A DNA stretch of 64,000 bases, from contig VBIW01000034.1 in assembly GCA_005880915.1 (NCBI GenBank), positions 329,241 through 393,240 of the forward strand, in the 5' to 3' direction. The translations under genes and the position numbers were made by a program. Below, piece after piece: positions 48,458-56,648 of the stretch; positions within the stretch are counted from its first letter, which is position 1, and every line of letters starts with the position of its first letter. The notes below the pieces were generated by a model that was given only the letters and a program-made list of their open reading frames with translations, was not told the DNA's origin and did not search any database. The DNA is from Chloroflexota bacterium. GTDB lineage: Bacteria > Chloroflexota > Dormibacteria > Dormibacterales > Dormibacteraceae.

Positions 48458-49693
48458 ATGGGACGAAACGCAGCTCGCCTGGCCGCCGTGGCGGCCTTCC
48501 TGGTCACCCTCGGCGCGTGTGGTGGCAGCCCGGCTCCCGCCCCACAGACCGACATCGGCATCACCAGCAACTCGATCCTCCTCGGCACCACCAACGCGCT
48601 TTCCGGACCGGCCGCCGCGTACGGCACAATCGCCCATGCTGAAGACGCCTATTTCACCTACATCAACAACCAGGGCGGCATCAACGGGAGGAAGATCACC
48701 TTCAAGATCCAGGACGACGCCTACAACCCCGCCAACACGGTCCCCTTGACCAAGGGGCTCGTCGAGCAGGACCAGGTGTTCGCGATGTTCAGCGGGCTCG
48801 GTACGCAAGACCAGACCTCTGTACGTGACTACCTGAACAGCAAGAAGGTGCCCCAGCTCTTCGTCGCCACGGGAGCCACCACGTTCGGCAAAGACTTCAG
48901 CACCAATCCGTGGACGATGGGCTGGCAGCCGCCGTACCAGGGTGAGGCGCGCATCTACGCCAAGGACGTTGTGCAGAACCACCCGAACGCGAAGATCGGC
49001 GTGCTGTATCAGAACGACGACTACGGGCAGGATTACCTCAAAGGTCTCACCGACGGCCTCGGCTCGAACGCGTCGATGATCGTCGACAAGGAGAGCTACG
49101 ACGTCACAGCGGCGAGCCCGGCATCGCAGCTGGCCATCCTCAAGGCTAAAGGCGTCGACACGCTGTTCCTCTTCTCAACCCCCAAACCCACGATCCAGTC
49201 GCTCGCCATCATTACGGGCTTGCACTGGACGCCCAACGCGATTTACGTGAACTCCGTGTCCAACCCCCAGGTCTATATGCTGGCCGCGAAGAATGCCGGC
49301 GCGGCTCTCGCGAACGTCACGAGCGTCGGCTACCTCAAGGACCCTACCGACCCACAGTGGGCCAACGACTCAGCGATGCAGCAGTACAAGACGATCATCG
49401 CCGGCTGCGCGACTTGCAAGCCCAATGACGGCTTCAACCTCTACGGCGTCGCGGTCGCCTACACGATGGTCGACGTGCTGAAGCAGGCCGGCTCGACCAT
49501 GACTCGCAAGAACGTCATGGACATCGCGGCGAACCGCCTGAACGAGACCAACCCGTTCGCGCTGCCGGGCGTGAAAGTCAAGACAACGTCATCCGACCAT
49601 TTCCCGATCATGCAAGAGCAGGTCATCACCTGGAGCGGCACCGGGTGGACCCTGCAGGGCAGCCTGATCGATGAGAGGGGCACCCTCAAGTAA
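48458..49693 (+). CDS. livJ: LIV-type substrate-binding lipoprotein
   Basis: 411-residue periplasmic-type receptor of the importer, anchored as a lipoprotein: signal FLVTLGACGG with lipobox Leu-Gly-Ala-Cys. It has a type I binding fold (ITSNSILLGTTNALSGPAAAYG; KIGVLYQNDDYGQDYLKG). ATG 48458 follows GGGAGG at good spacing. The ligand is inferred as branched-chain or other small amino acids; many such receptors bind other acids or amides. Confidence 0.9.
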   Translation: MGRNAARLAAVAAFLVTLGACGGSPAPAPQTDIGITSNSILLGTTNALSGPAAAYGTIAHAEDAYFTYINNQGGINGRKITFKIQDDAYNPANTVPLTKGLVEQDQVFAMFSGLGTQDQTSVRDYLNSKKVPQLFVATGATTFGKDFSTNPWTMGWQPPYQGEARIYAKDVVQNHPNAKIGVLYQNDDYGQDYLKGLTDGLGSNASMIVDKESYDVTAASPASQLAILKAKGVDTLFLFSTPKPTIQSLAIITGLHWTPNAIYVNSVSNPQVYMLAAKNAGAALANVTSVGYLKDPTDPQWANDSAMQQYKTIIAGCATCKPNDGFNLYGVAVAYTMVDVLKQAGSTMTRKNVMDIAANRLNETNPFALPGVKVKTTSSDHFPIMQEQVITWSGTGWTLQGSLIDERGTLK

Positions 49694-49709
49694 TCTCGAA
49701 GATCTCTAG

Positions 49710-49738
49710 ACGCGTGCAGCCGTATTGGCTGCACGCGT
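49710..49738. repeat. 12-bp perfect hairpin over a start codon
   Basis: ACGCGTGCAGCC/GGCTGCACGCGT with a 5-nt loop, 16 bp after the receptor stop. It covers the GTG start of the next gene. It could end the liv transcript, though no T tract follows, or block translation of the next gene. Confidence 0.6.
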
Positions 49739-50664
49739 ACCTCCTGGTCTACACCCCGATCGGGCTGTTCGCCGACAGCCGCATCACGGCCCAATGGCAG
49801 CAGTACGTGCTGGGCGCGCTCACATTCACAGTCCTCTACCTCGCGGCGCTGAAGGCGCCCAAGGAGCAGCGTCTCCAGGTCTGGACGTGCGTCGCGGTGG
49901 CAACCTGCTTTGAGATCTTCGGCTCGCTGGTCTGGGGCGTCTACCGCTACCGTCTGCACAACGTACCGCTCTTCGTGCCGCCGGGCCACGGCATCGTCTA
50001 CCTCTTTGGCCTTCTGGCCGCTCAGACGCCGCTGGTCAAGCGCTACGGCCGCCGCGTCGCCTATGCGGTCCTGGCCGGCGCCGGCGCGTGGGCCGTGCTC
50101 GGACTCACGGCGCTGCCTCTCGTGACCGGACGGTTTGATCTGCAGGGCGCGCTGTGCCTGCCGGTCTTCGCCTACTTCCTGCTCCGCTCACCGCGGTGGC
50201 CGCTGTTCGCGGCGATCTTCATCATCGTGAGCGAGCTCGAGATCTTCGGCACGTCCTTCGGCGACTGGTCCTGGATGCCGGTCGCACCGTGGACGCACAT
50301 CCCCTCGGGCAACCCGCCTTCGGTCATCGCCGGCGGCTACTGCTTGATCGATGCTTCGGTGCTGGCCGTGCTGTGGGTCTACAGGGAAGGCTTAAAGACC
50401 ATCATGGCGAGGATCACGACCACGATCAGCCCGATGGCCGGACCGACGATGCGGTTGCGGCTCGAGAGCCGCTCGAACTCTGGGGAGCTCGTGTCGCCTG
50501 AATCGACCAGCTTGATCAGGTTGCGCAGCAGCGGCGAGTACACCGCCGCCGCCAGCACCACGACTCCCGCGAACAACACCAGCGCGACGATGATCCAGAG
50601 CGACGTGATCGACCAGCGCCCGGCGGCGATCATCACGAGCCCCGTGAGCAGCACCACGCCGTAG
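49714..50664 (+). CDS. Polytopic membrane protein, 3' end runs antisense into the next gene
   Basis: The first about 230 residues form a convincing protein with seven to eight membrane helices (WLHAYLLVYTPIGLFADS; VPPGHGIVYLFGLLAAQTP; SELEIFGTSFGDWSWMPVAPW), related to uncharacterised membrane proteins. From about residue 229 (after WVYREGLKT) the frame continues to 50664 with low-complexity Thr/Ser/Arg sequence that is exactly antisense to the DUF2269 gene, with no stop near 50395. The natural stop looks lost, or the tail is really made. GTG start within a hairpin. Confidence 0.65.
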   Translation: MQPYWLHAYLLVYTPIGLFADSRITAQWQQYVLGALTFTVLYLAALKAPKEQRLQVWTCVAVATCFEIFGSLVWGVYRYRLHNVPLFVPPGHGIVYLFGLLAAQTPLVKRYGRRVAYAVLAGAGAWAVLGLTALPLVTGRFDLQGALCLPVFAYFLLRSPRWPLFAAIFIIVSELEIFGTSFGDWSWMPVAPWTHIPSGNPPSVIAGGYCLIDASVLAVLWVYREGLKTIMARITTTISPMAGPTMRLRLESRSNSGELVSPESTSLIRLRSSGEYTAAASTTTPANNTSATMIQSDVIDQRPAAIITSPVSSTTP

Positions 50665-50837
50665 GCGGGGTTGGCGATCCGGTCGTCGAGGAACTTGATT
50701 CCCTTTAGCGCAAACCCGAGCTGAGCCGGGTTGCCCTGGGCGCGTACGTTCCAGACGCCATAGGTGATGTTTGCACCCACCGCCGTGACCACCGCCGCAA
50801 TGTGGATGAACTTGAGGACCAGGTAGAGGGAGAACAT
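50379..50837 (-). CDS. DUF2269-type membrane protein
   Basis: 152-residue protein with four membrane helices: SLYLVLKFIHIAAVVTAVGANI at the N-terminus has the family His, and other segments are GVVLLTGLVMIAAG and IVGPAIGLIVVVILAMMVF. Function is unknown. ATG 50837 overlaps the MaoC stop (TGATG). Last gene of the acyl-CoA operon. Confidence 0.82.
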   Translation of the reverse strand: MFSLYLVLKFIHIAAVVTAVGANITYGVWNVRAQGNPAQLGFALKGIKFLDDRIANPAYGVVLLTGLVMIAAGRWSITSLWIIVALVLFAGVVVLAAAVYSPLLRNLIKLVDSGDTSSPEFERLSSRNRIVGPAIGLIVVVILAMMVFKPSL

Positions 50838-51229
50838 CAGCCGCGAAAGTCCACAGTCGCCGTCCCCACCGTGGTCCGCTTGCCGCTCTCGTCTTCGCCC
50901 CAAACCTCGAGCTCGACGTCGTGGCCGTCGACTCTCGTCACCCGACCGCGGCAGCGGTACGGGTTCCCCGGCATGTCGACGCCGCGGTAGCTGACCTCGA
51001 ACGTCTTCAGCGTGCCGCGATCGCCGAGCCAGTCGGTCACCAGCTGGCCCAGGAACGCCGCCTTCAGCAGCCCATGCAGGATCACACCGGGCAGGCCGAC
51101 GCTCTTGGCATACGCCTGGTCGTAGTGGATCTCGTAGAAGTCGCCCTGGGCCCCCGCGTACTGCACCAGCTGGCGCGTGGTCGGCTGCTTGACGAGCTCC
51201 GGAATCTCCTGCCCGACCTGGACGTTCAT
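50837..51229 (-). CDS. MaoC-like (R)-hydratase, hot-dog fold
   Basis: 130-residue hydratase subunit. The hydratase-2 motif with Asp and His is intact: YAGAQGDFYEIHYDQAYAKSVGLPGVILHG. It would add water to or remove it from an enoyl/hydroxyacyl-CoA. The ATG overlaps the stop of the companion hot-dog gene (ATGA), and the pair probably forms a heteromeric enzyme. Confidence 0.88.
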   Translation of the reverse strand: MNVQVGQEIPELVKQPTTRQLVQYAGAQGDFYEIHYDQAYAKSVGLPGVILHGLLKAAFLGQLVTDWLGDRGTLKTFEVSYRGVDMPGNPYRCRGRVTRVDGHDVELEVWGEDESGKRTTVGTATVDFRG

Positions 51230-51645
51230 CGCCGGATCGCGGTACCGCGCACGCGCGCGACCAGCTCGCCGCGTTGGTTCGTGTAGTCGGTCTCGAAAAT
51301 GATGAAGAGCATGTTTCCGCTCGAGCCCGCCTTGTCGTAGACGTCCACGACGCGACCTTTTGAGGTCACCTCGTCGCCGATGTTCACGGGGGCGAAGTGC
51401 TCGAACCGGTTGCCACCGTTCAGCCAACCTTGGCCGTACTCCTCGGCATCCGCGAGGTGCAGCGAAACGGGGGCAAGAGCGACGAGGAAAGTCGGCGGCG
51501 CCTCCTTCGTCCAGCGTGGGTTCGGGTCGCCGATCGCCTCGACGAATCGCCTGACGTGGCCTGCCTCGACCGGTGCGGTCACCTCGGGGCCGTCAACGCC
51601 GACGCGGGTCTTGAGCCGCTCGATCGCCTCGGCGGTCGTGATCAT
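51226..51645 (-). CDS. FAS1-like dehydratase / MaoC N-terminal-domain protein
   Basis: 139-residue hot-dog protein of the N-terminal MaoC-dehydratase type: EAGHVRRFVEAIGDPNPRW, FEHFAPVNIGDEVTSKGRVVDVYDKAG. It lacks the catalytic Asp-His of its neighbour, as expected for the structural half of an HtdXY-like pair. The ATG overlaps the dehydrogenase stop (ATGA). Confidence 0.85.
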   Translation of the reverse strand: MITTAEAIERLKTRVGVDGPEVTAPVEAGHVRRFVEAIGDPNPRWTKEAPPTFLVALAPVSLHLADAEEYGQGWLNGGNRFEHFAPVNIGDEVTSKGRVVDVYDKAGSSGNMLFIIFETDYTNQRGELVARVRGTAIRR

Positions 51646-52814
51646 CGGCCGCGCGGGAGGCCGAGCACGCGCTCAGCGATGATGTTGCGCTGGATCTCGG
51701 ACGAGCCGGCGTAGATCGTCTCCGCTTGCGCCCACATCCAGCCGTACTGCCAGCGTCCGTCCTCAACCGCCATCGCCGACTCCGGAGCGAGCGCCCCATA
51801 CATACCCTCGACCCCGATCGCGGTTTCCTGCATCCGCTTGTCCATCTCGCTCCAGTAGAGCTTGGTCACGCTGGCTTCGGGACCGGGCGCGTGCCCGTGT
51901 TGCGCTTTCGTGAGGCTGCGCAGCCCTATCAGACGGAAGACGTGCGCCTCGATCTGGGCCTGAGCGATCTTCTGGCGAGTCGTGGCATCGGATCCCACGC
52001 CCCGCTCGCGCGCCAGCGCCGCCAGCTCAGCGACGACTCGCTCGAAGCGCGCCGCCTGCGCCAGGCCACCGCGCTCGAAGCCGAACACCGTCATCGCGAT
52101 CTTCCATCCGTCCTGCGGCTGGCCGACGAGGTCGCGCTCGTCGACTTCCGCGCCGGTCAGAAAGATCTCGCAGAACTCACCGCCGCCTGTCATCTGCTTG
52201 ATCCGCCGCACCTCGACGCCTGGCTGTTCCATGTCGACGAGGAAAAAGCCGATGCCTCGATGCGGTTCGGCCACAGGGTCGGTGCGCGCGAGCAGGAAGC
52301 TCTTGTGCGAGTAGTGCGCACCGCTCGACCACGTTTTCTGACCGCTCAAGATCCATTTGCCGTCGTGCTTCTCGGCCTTAGTGCGAAGTCCGGCCAGGTC
52401 GCTCCCTGCATCGGGCTCGCTGAAGCCCTGGCAGAAGATCATCTCCCCGCTCAGGATCTTCTCGACGTACGTCTCCTTCTGCCACTCGGAGCCCATGGCC
52501 ACGAGCGTTGGGGCAAGGAGGGTGACGCCGAGGCGGCCGAGGATGCCGGGCGCGCCGACGCGAGCCATCTCCTCCTGGTAGATCGCCTGCATGACCGGGG
52601 TGGCGCCGCGTCCGCCTGCTTCTGCCGGCCAGCCTAGCTTCAGCCAGCCTCCCTCGTAGAGGCGCCGCTGCCAGTCGCGCTGGATCTCGGTCTCCTCCTC
52701 CTCGCGGTAGCCGCCGACGCCGCGGTGGCGCCACTCGGCCGGGAGGTTCGACTCGAGCCAGGTTCGGACCTCCTGCCGGAAGGCTTCCTCTTCGGGCGTG
52801 AAGCCGAGATCCAC
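51642..52814 (-). CDS. Acyl-CoA dehydrogenase
   Basis: FAD-dependent acyl-CoA dehydrogenase of 390 residues. It begins DLGFTPEEEAFRQEVRTWLESNLP; FCQGFSEPDAGSDLAGL lines the substrate and flavin pocket, WILSGQKTWSSGAHY follows, and the C-terminus has ETIYAGSSEIQRNIIAERVLGLPRG. The catalytic base is not obvious by eye, and substrate chain type cannot be told. GTG 52814 is preferred. With the hydratase pair downstream it covers two steps of a beta-oxidation-like or steroid/branched-acid side-chain route. Confidence 0.9.
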   Translation of the reverse strand: MDLGFTPEEEAFRQEVRTWLESNLPAEWRHRGVGGYREEEETEIQRDWQRRLYEGGWLKLGWPAEAGGRGATPVMQAIYQEEMARVGAPGILGRLGVTLLAPTLVAMGSEWQKETYVEKILSGEMIFCQGFSEPDAGSDLAGLRTKAEKHDGKWILSGQKTWSSGAHYSHKSFLLARTDPVAEPHRGIGFFLVDMEQPGVEVRRIKQMTGGGEFCEIFLTGAEVDERDLVGQPQDGWKIAMTVFGFERGGLAQAARFERVVAELAALARERGVGSDATTRQKIAQAQIEAHVFRLIGLRSLTKAQHGHAPGPEASVTKLYWSEMDKRMQETAIGVEGMYGALAPESAMAVEDGRWQYGWMWAQAETIYAGSSEIQRNIIAERVLGLPRGR

Positions 52815-52851
52815 GGTTAGGACGCTATCAAAAACGGGCAAACTGAAAGAT

Positions 52852-53220
52852 ATGGCGTCGGACGTGCTGTGCGGACGCTGTGGGGCGCTCCTGACAAACC
52901 CCAACGCGCCGTGTCCGCGATGTGGCTCGCCGGCGTCCGGCGCGAACTACGGTCCCGTCACTCGCGCACACAAGAGTCCCGCGCTGGCGGCTGCGCTGGC
53001 GATCGTGCCAGGGCTCGGACACTTCTACCTAGGGCACAACATGAAAGGCCTCGCCTATCTTGTCGGGATCGGGGGCCTTCAGTTCTTCGGCTTCGACCTC
53101 GACCTCACCGTCATCGGCGCCGCCGTCGGCGTCCCCATGGAGCTAGGCGGCGGCACGCTCTGGATCTTCAGCATCGTGGACGCATACCGAACAGCGAAGC
53201 ATATGGAGAAGCTCCCCTAG
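52852..53220 (+). CDS. Zinc-ribbon plus TM2-like membrane protein
   Basis: 122 residues: an N-terminal zinc ribbon (LCGRCGALLTNPNAPCPRCGSP, four Cys) and then a TM2-like pair of helices around PGLGHFYLGHNMKGLAYLVG and WIFSIVDAYRTAKHME. It is divergent from the dehydrogenase, and the ATG at 52852 lies 38 bp from that gene's GTG. Function is unknown. Confidence 0.82.
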   Translation: MASDVLCGRCGALLTNPNAPCPRCGSPASGANYGPVTRAHKSPALAAALAIVPGLGHFYLGHNMKGLAYLVGIGGLQFFGFDLDLTVIGAAVGVPMELGGGTLWIFSIVDAYRTAKHMEKLP

Positions 53221-53413
53221 GGACGTTCGCGCTTTTCAACCGACATCGCATTGGCGGCCGGGTTCACCCCGGCCGCGACTACGTTCTATGCGTCTGCCAT
53301 TCGTTGCGTCGAGTGGCAGCTAAGAAAAGACCGAACCTTATACCGGAAAGAGAGCAGGCCCGGCGCGCAGCGCCCGGCCGATGAGAGGGAACCATCCGGG
53401 TTCCCTCTCATAT
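53221..53413 (+). ncRNA. Candidate structured RNA or long 3' UTR
   Basis: 193-bp non-coding region with five predicted helices in order: CTTTTC (53232-53237) with GAAAAG (53324-53329) closing CGGCCGGG/CCCGGCCG (53255-53275) and CTGCCA/TGGCAG (53294-53319); a GGCC-c-GGCGC hairpin near 53358-53380; and a perfect 13-bp stem ATGAGAGGGAACC/GGTTCCCTCTCAT (53381-53411) followed by ATTTAG. Strand is uncertain. I find no match to tRNA, tmRNA, SRP, RNase P or 6S signatures. Confidence 0.4.
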
Positions 53414-53770
53414 TTAGGATGCCTTGCGACGACGGGTTGCTGTTTTTCTTCGGCGGCCGTTGGCTGCTGTCGCCGGCTTGCGGCGCTTTCGCTTCGTTGT
53501 TCCGCCTAGCGCGCGCTGCACGCGACGCGAGATGGTGCGCAATCCCCGCTCGACGTTCTTGCTCGCCGATGATGCGCCCGCGCGCTCGGACAGCTTTGCG
53601 ACCTGCTTCTGCAGCTTCTTGTTTGTGCTGATCAGCTCCGCAACCATCGCGTTGAGCCTGTCCACCAGCTCGCCACCACCCGCCCGCTTGCGGCGAGTTC
53701 GCGTGGTTTTTGATCCGGGTGGACGTCCCCTGCGACGCGGTGCATTCGACTGCGCTTCCTCTGGTGCCAT
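53414..53770 (-). CDS. AT-hook, Arg/Lys-rich nucleoid-associated-type protein
   Basis: 118 residues, very basic. The N-terminus holds an AT-hook (PRRRGRPPGSK, residues 11-21); residues 34-65 form a predicted coiled coil (ELVDRLNAMVAELISTNKKLQKQVAKLSE split across heptads); and the last 30 residues are Lys/Arg repeats (TKRKRRK, GRRRKTATRRRK). It probably binds the minor groove of DNA and dimerises. ATG 53770 follows GGGGAGTGAA; the frame's earlier start lies in the upstream terminator. Confidence 0.75.
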   Translation of the reverse strand: MAPEEAQSNAPRRRGRPPGSKTTRTRRKRAGGGELVDRLNAMVAELISTNKKLQKQVAKLSERAGASSASKNVERGLRTISRRVQRALGGTTKRKRRKPATAANGRRRKTATRRRKAS

Positions 53771-53780
53771 TTCACTCCCC

Positions 53781-53823
53781 TGAAAAAAAGAAAACGGGCG
53801 CAGCAATATTAGCTGCGCCCGTT
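53781..53823 (-). terminator. Intrinsic terminator after the RNase H-like gene
   Basis: 12-bp stem (AACGGGCGCAGC-type arms, 53793-53804 with 53812-53823) and a 7-nt loop AATATTA, then minus-strand TTTTCTTTTTTTC. It lies between the RNase H-like and AT-hook genes, so the latter needs readthrough or a promoter of its own. Confidence 0.9.
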
Positions 53824-53841
53824 GAACTTCTCAGTAAGGAG

Positions 53842-54255
53842 TTACGCGGCGGCGAGCATCGGTTGTTTGGAGAGACTCTTCAATCCCTCGCGGGCAAGTT
53901 CATGCGCGGGATTTGCTTTACGGCTGACATAACGAACGACGCGCCAACCGCGACGACATCGCTCGCGAACTTCGTGGACGGCCACGCGAAAGCTGTCGCT
54001 CGACGGCATTCGACTGCGGACGACTGGAGCGCAATCCGTGCGCACGATCACACGGTGATAAGGCCAGCGCGCGGCGGCAAGATCGAGCGCGCCCGCGCAC
54101 ACGTGCGCTTCCAATTGAGCCGACCCACCCACGTGCGAAAAGCCGAACGACTCCGTATAAACGGCCCGCCCTCTAACAAAAACGGCCAGGCCACATCCGG
54201 CCCGGCCATGCTTGTCCAGCGCGGCGTCCACGTAGATAACCAGGCACTCCCGCAA
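53842..54255 (-). CDS. RNase H-like protein, fourth acidic residue changed
   Basis: 137-residue stand-alone RNase H fold. Asp10 in IYVDAALD, Glu49 in AQLEAHV and Asp74 in VRTDCAP match the first three catalytic acids, and the final NxxAD motif reads NPAHEL, so the fourth Asp appears as His118 (or Glu119). Members of the RVT_3 group vary here. The TTG 54255 has GGGAGG 8 nt upstream. It may act on RNA:DNA hybrids or have become a binding protein. Confidence 0.78.
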   Translation of the reverse strand: MRECLVIYVDAALDKHGRAGCGLAVFVRGRAVYTESFGFSHVGGSAQLEAHVCAGALDLAAARWPYHRVIVRTDCAPVVRSRMPSSDSFRVAVHEVRERCRRGWRVVRYVSRKANPAHELAREGLKSLSKQPMLAAA

Positions 54256-54366
54256 ACTGCATTCCTCCCGTTTCTCGGGGGTCGCAGTGGGCCCGCGACG
54301 CCCGGATTTCGGAAGAGCCTAACACGATGTTGCGCGGTTGTCCCCAGGTCACCACAAGATGTTGGG

Positions 54367-55155
54367 TCAGTCGGCTGGCGGCAGTTCAGTCCCCATCGCG
54401 TGGTAGCCACCGTCGACGTGTAGAAGCTCGCCTGTCGTCATGTCCAGGTAGTCGGACAGCAGGACGCAGACCGCCCGGCCGACCGGGGATTTGTCCTGCA
54501 GGTTCCAACCCAAGGGAGCCCGCTTCTCCCATACCTCTTCGAAGTCCTTGAAGCCCGGGATACCGCTCGCTGCGAGCGTGGCGAGAGGTCCCGCGCACAC
54601 CGCGTTGACGCGAATCTTGTAGCGGCCCAGGTCTCGCGCGAGATATCGCGTTATGGATTCGAGCGCGGCCTTAGAAACGCCCATCCAGTCGTACTTGGGC
54701 CATGCATTGGTGGAATTGTCGAAGTCCAGAGTGACCATTGACCCGCCGTGTTCCTTCATAAGCGGCAAAAACCCGCGGGCCAGCTCCTTGAATGAAAAAG
54801 CGCTCACCTGAAGCGCTGTTGCGACGCTTTCCCACGGTGTATTCATGAATTGGCCGCCCAGGGCATCCGCAGGCGCAAACGCGACCGAATGCACGAGCCC
54901 ATCGATGCGATCCCATCGCCTGGACGTCTCTTTGAACGCGCTCGCGATATCGGACGGTTTGGTCACGTCCATCTCGAGAATTTCGGGCACAGGGTCGAGC
55001 TTTTTGGCCGTCATCTGAGTGATGCTCATCATCCGGCCGAAGCTGGTGAGCAGGATCTCAGCGCCTGCTTTCTGCGCCTCCTGGGCGATCGAGTAGCCGA
55101 TGCTGCGTCGGTCGGACATTCCCGCGATGAGAATCCGCTTTCCCTGGAGAATCAC
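54367..55155 (-). CDS. fabI: Enoyl-[acyl-carrier-protein] reductase FabI
   Basis: Last reduction step of type II fatty acid elongation, 262 residues, NAD(P)H-dependent. N-terminal nucleotide loop AGMSDRRSIGYSIAQ, catalytic Tyr-x6-Lys in YDWMGVSKAALES and the C-terminal substrate loop PLATLAASGIPGF are typical, so triclosan-type inhibitors would be expected to bind. GTG or ATG at 55155. Confidence 0.94.
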   Translation of the reverse strand: MILQGKRILIAGMSDRRSIGYSIAQEAQKAGAEILLTSFGRMMSITQMTAKKLDPVPEILEMDVTKPSDIASAFKETSRRWDRIDGLVHSVAFAPADALGGQFMNTPWESVATALQVSAFSFKELARGFLPLMKEHGGSMVTLDFDNSTNAWPKYDWMGVSKAALESITRYLARDLGRYKIRVNAVCAGPLATLAASGIPGFKDFEEVWEKRAPLGWNLQDKSPVGRAVCVLLSDYLDMTTGELLHVDGGYHAMGTELPPAD

Positions 55156-55172
55156 AGCCAGATGTTAGAACC

Positions 55173-55988
55173 TCAGGGTTCCGCGCCTGTCGCGACCGGC
55201 GCGTCCCGATTCGACCAGTCGCTCCAGGAGCCGGCGTAGATCCGCGCGCCCGGAAGGCCCGCGACCGCCATGGCCAGCACGTGATGGGTCGCGTTGACGC
55301 CTGATCCGCAGTAGAAGACCGCCCCGTCCTCTGCGCCCAGCTCCCTGTAGCGCCCTCGCAGCTCGGCCGGCGACTTGAATCGGCCGTCCGGCTCGAGGTT
55401 GTCACTGTACGGCGCGTTAAGTGCGCCGGGGATGTGACCGGCCTTCGGGTCGACGGGCTCTGTTTCCCCTCGATACCTCTCGCCCGCGCGTGCGTCGATG
55501 AGCGGCATGCCGCGAAGCGCGCGGACCGCTTCGAAATCGAGGACGCTGGTGCGGTCCGGCTCGCGAGCTGTGAAATTGCCGGGGGCGAAGACCTCCACCT
55601 CATCCTCTATTGGTTGGCCCCAGGCCTGCAGACCTCCATTCAACACAGCCTGTGCACGATGTCCGAAGTAGCCGAGGAGGAACCAGAGCCTGGCGGCCGT
55701 CGAGCCGCCGCTGTCGTCGTAAACGACAACCTTGGTGTCGTCGTTCACCCCTCGCAGTCGCAACTCCGTTTCAAACTGATCGGCAGAAGGAAGCGGGTGG
55801 CGGCCTCCGCCATCCTTGCCTGTGACCTTCTCAAGGTCGAGGAAAACCGCGCGCGGAATATGGCCGCGGACGAATTCCTGCCAGCCGCGCCGCCCCTGCA
55901 GATACCAGCGAAAGTCGATCACCCGGACATCGCGATCGTCGATGTGTTCGCGCAGCCAGTCGGCCTCGACGAGCGGTCCGAAGGCCAT
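55173..55988 (-). CDS. sseA: Two-domain rhodanese / sulfurtransferase
   Basis: Thiosulfate or 3-mercaptopyruvate sulfurtransferase, 271 residues in two rhodanese domains. The inactive N-terminal domain has RVIDFRWYLQGRRG; the active loop in the C-terminal domain is FYCGSGVNATHH with the catalytic Cys (CGSGV is more mercaptopyruvate-like). ATG 55988 overlaps the MBL stop (TGATG). Open frame upstream of that is not used. Confidence 0.9.
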   Translation of the reverse strand: MAFGPLVEADWLREHIDDRDVRVIDFRWYLQGRRGWQEFVRGHIPRAVFLDLEKVTGKDGGGRHPLPSADQFETELRLRGVNDDTKVVVYDDSGGSTAARLWFLLGYFGHRAQAVLNGGLQAWGQPIEDEVEVFAPGNFTAREPDRTSVLDFEAVRALRGMPLIDARAGERYRGETEPVDPKAGHIPGALNAPYSDNLEPDGRFKSPAELRGRYRELGAEDGAVFYCGSGVNATHHVLAMAVAGLPGARIYAGSWSDWSNRDAPVATGAEP

Positions 55989-56644
55989 CACGAGCCCAGA
56001 ACACGGGTGTCGTGACAGAAGTGAATCGCACGGGGGCGCATCTTGTGGACCTTTTTCAGTGACCTCGTCCAGTCCCGCCGGTTCGCGTGCTGGCCCGGCC
56101 ACGTCGAAAGGTCGGCCTTGTCCACGTCGCGGTAGATATCGGACGTGTACGCAGCGTCGCCGATCATCACTGACGCCCCACCATCCGTGTCGACGAACAC
56201 GCTCTGGTGGCCGACCGTGTGGCCTGGGGTGGTGACCACGCGTACGCCCTCGGCGATGTCGGAGTCGCCGTCCAGAAGCTCGAACCGCGCCTCCGCGAAG
56301 TCGAACCATTGGGCCGCCACTCCCCCCTCCTTCCGAGCACGATCCAGCTCGGATCGCTGGATGTAGAAGGGGGCGTGCTTGAAGACCGCGTTCTGGCCGC
56401 AGTGATCGAAGTGGAGGTGGCTGTTGATCACGATCTTCACGTCGGCGGGGCTCAGGTCGTGTTCGGCGAGTGCGTCGGCAGCGTGGCGATTGACGACCTT
56501 CCACTCCTTGACCAGCTCCGTGGGCCAACCCACGCCGGTGTCGACGAGGATCGCGCCCGCCCGCGGATGCTTGATCACGAATCCGTGGACAGGGATCTGG
56601 TTGAACGCGTCGAGCCGAGCCAGGTGGAGGCGAACTATTTCCAC
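55988..56644 (-). CDS. MBL-fold lactonase-like hydrolase (AiiA/AttM type)
   Basis: 218 residues with the metal motif HLHFDHCG (HxHxDH), a distal His in TTPGHTVGHQS, Asp in MIGDAAY, and a C-terminal His in HFCHD, all as in N-acyl-homoserine lactonase-like enzymes. The substrate could be another lactone or ester. GTG 56644, 4 bp after ctaB, inside a heme/oxidase operon. Confidence 0.85.
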   Translation of the reverse strand: MEIVRLHLARLDAFNQIPVHGFVIKHPRAGAILVDTGVGWPTELVKEWKVVNRHAADALAEHDLSPADVKIVINSHLHFDHCGQNAVFKHAPFYIQRSELDRARKEGGVAAQWFDFAEARFELLDGDSDIAEGVRVVTTPGHTVGHQSVFVDTDGGASVMIGDAAYTSDIYRDVDKADLSTWPGQHANRRDWTRSLKKVHKMRPRAIHFCHDTRVLGS

Positions 56645-56648
56645 GGCG

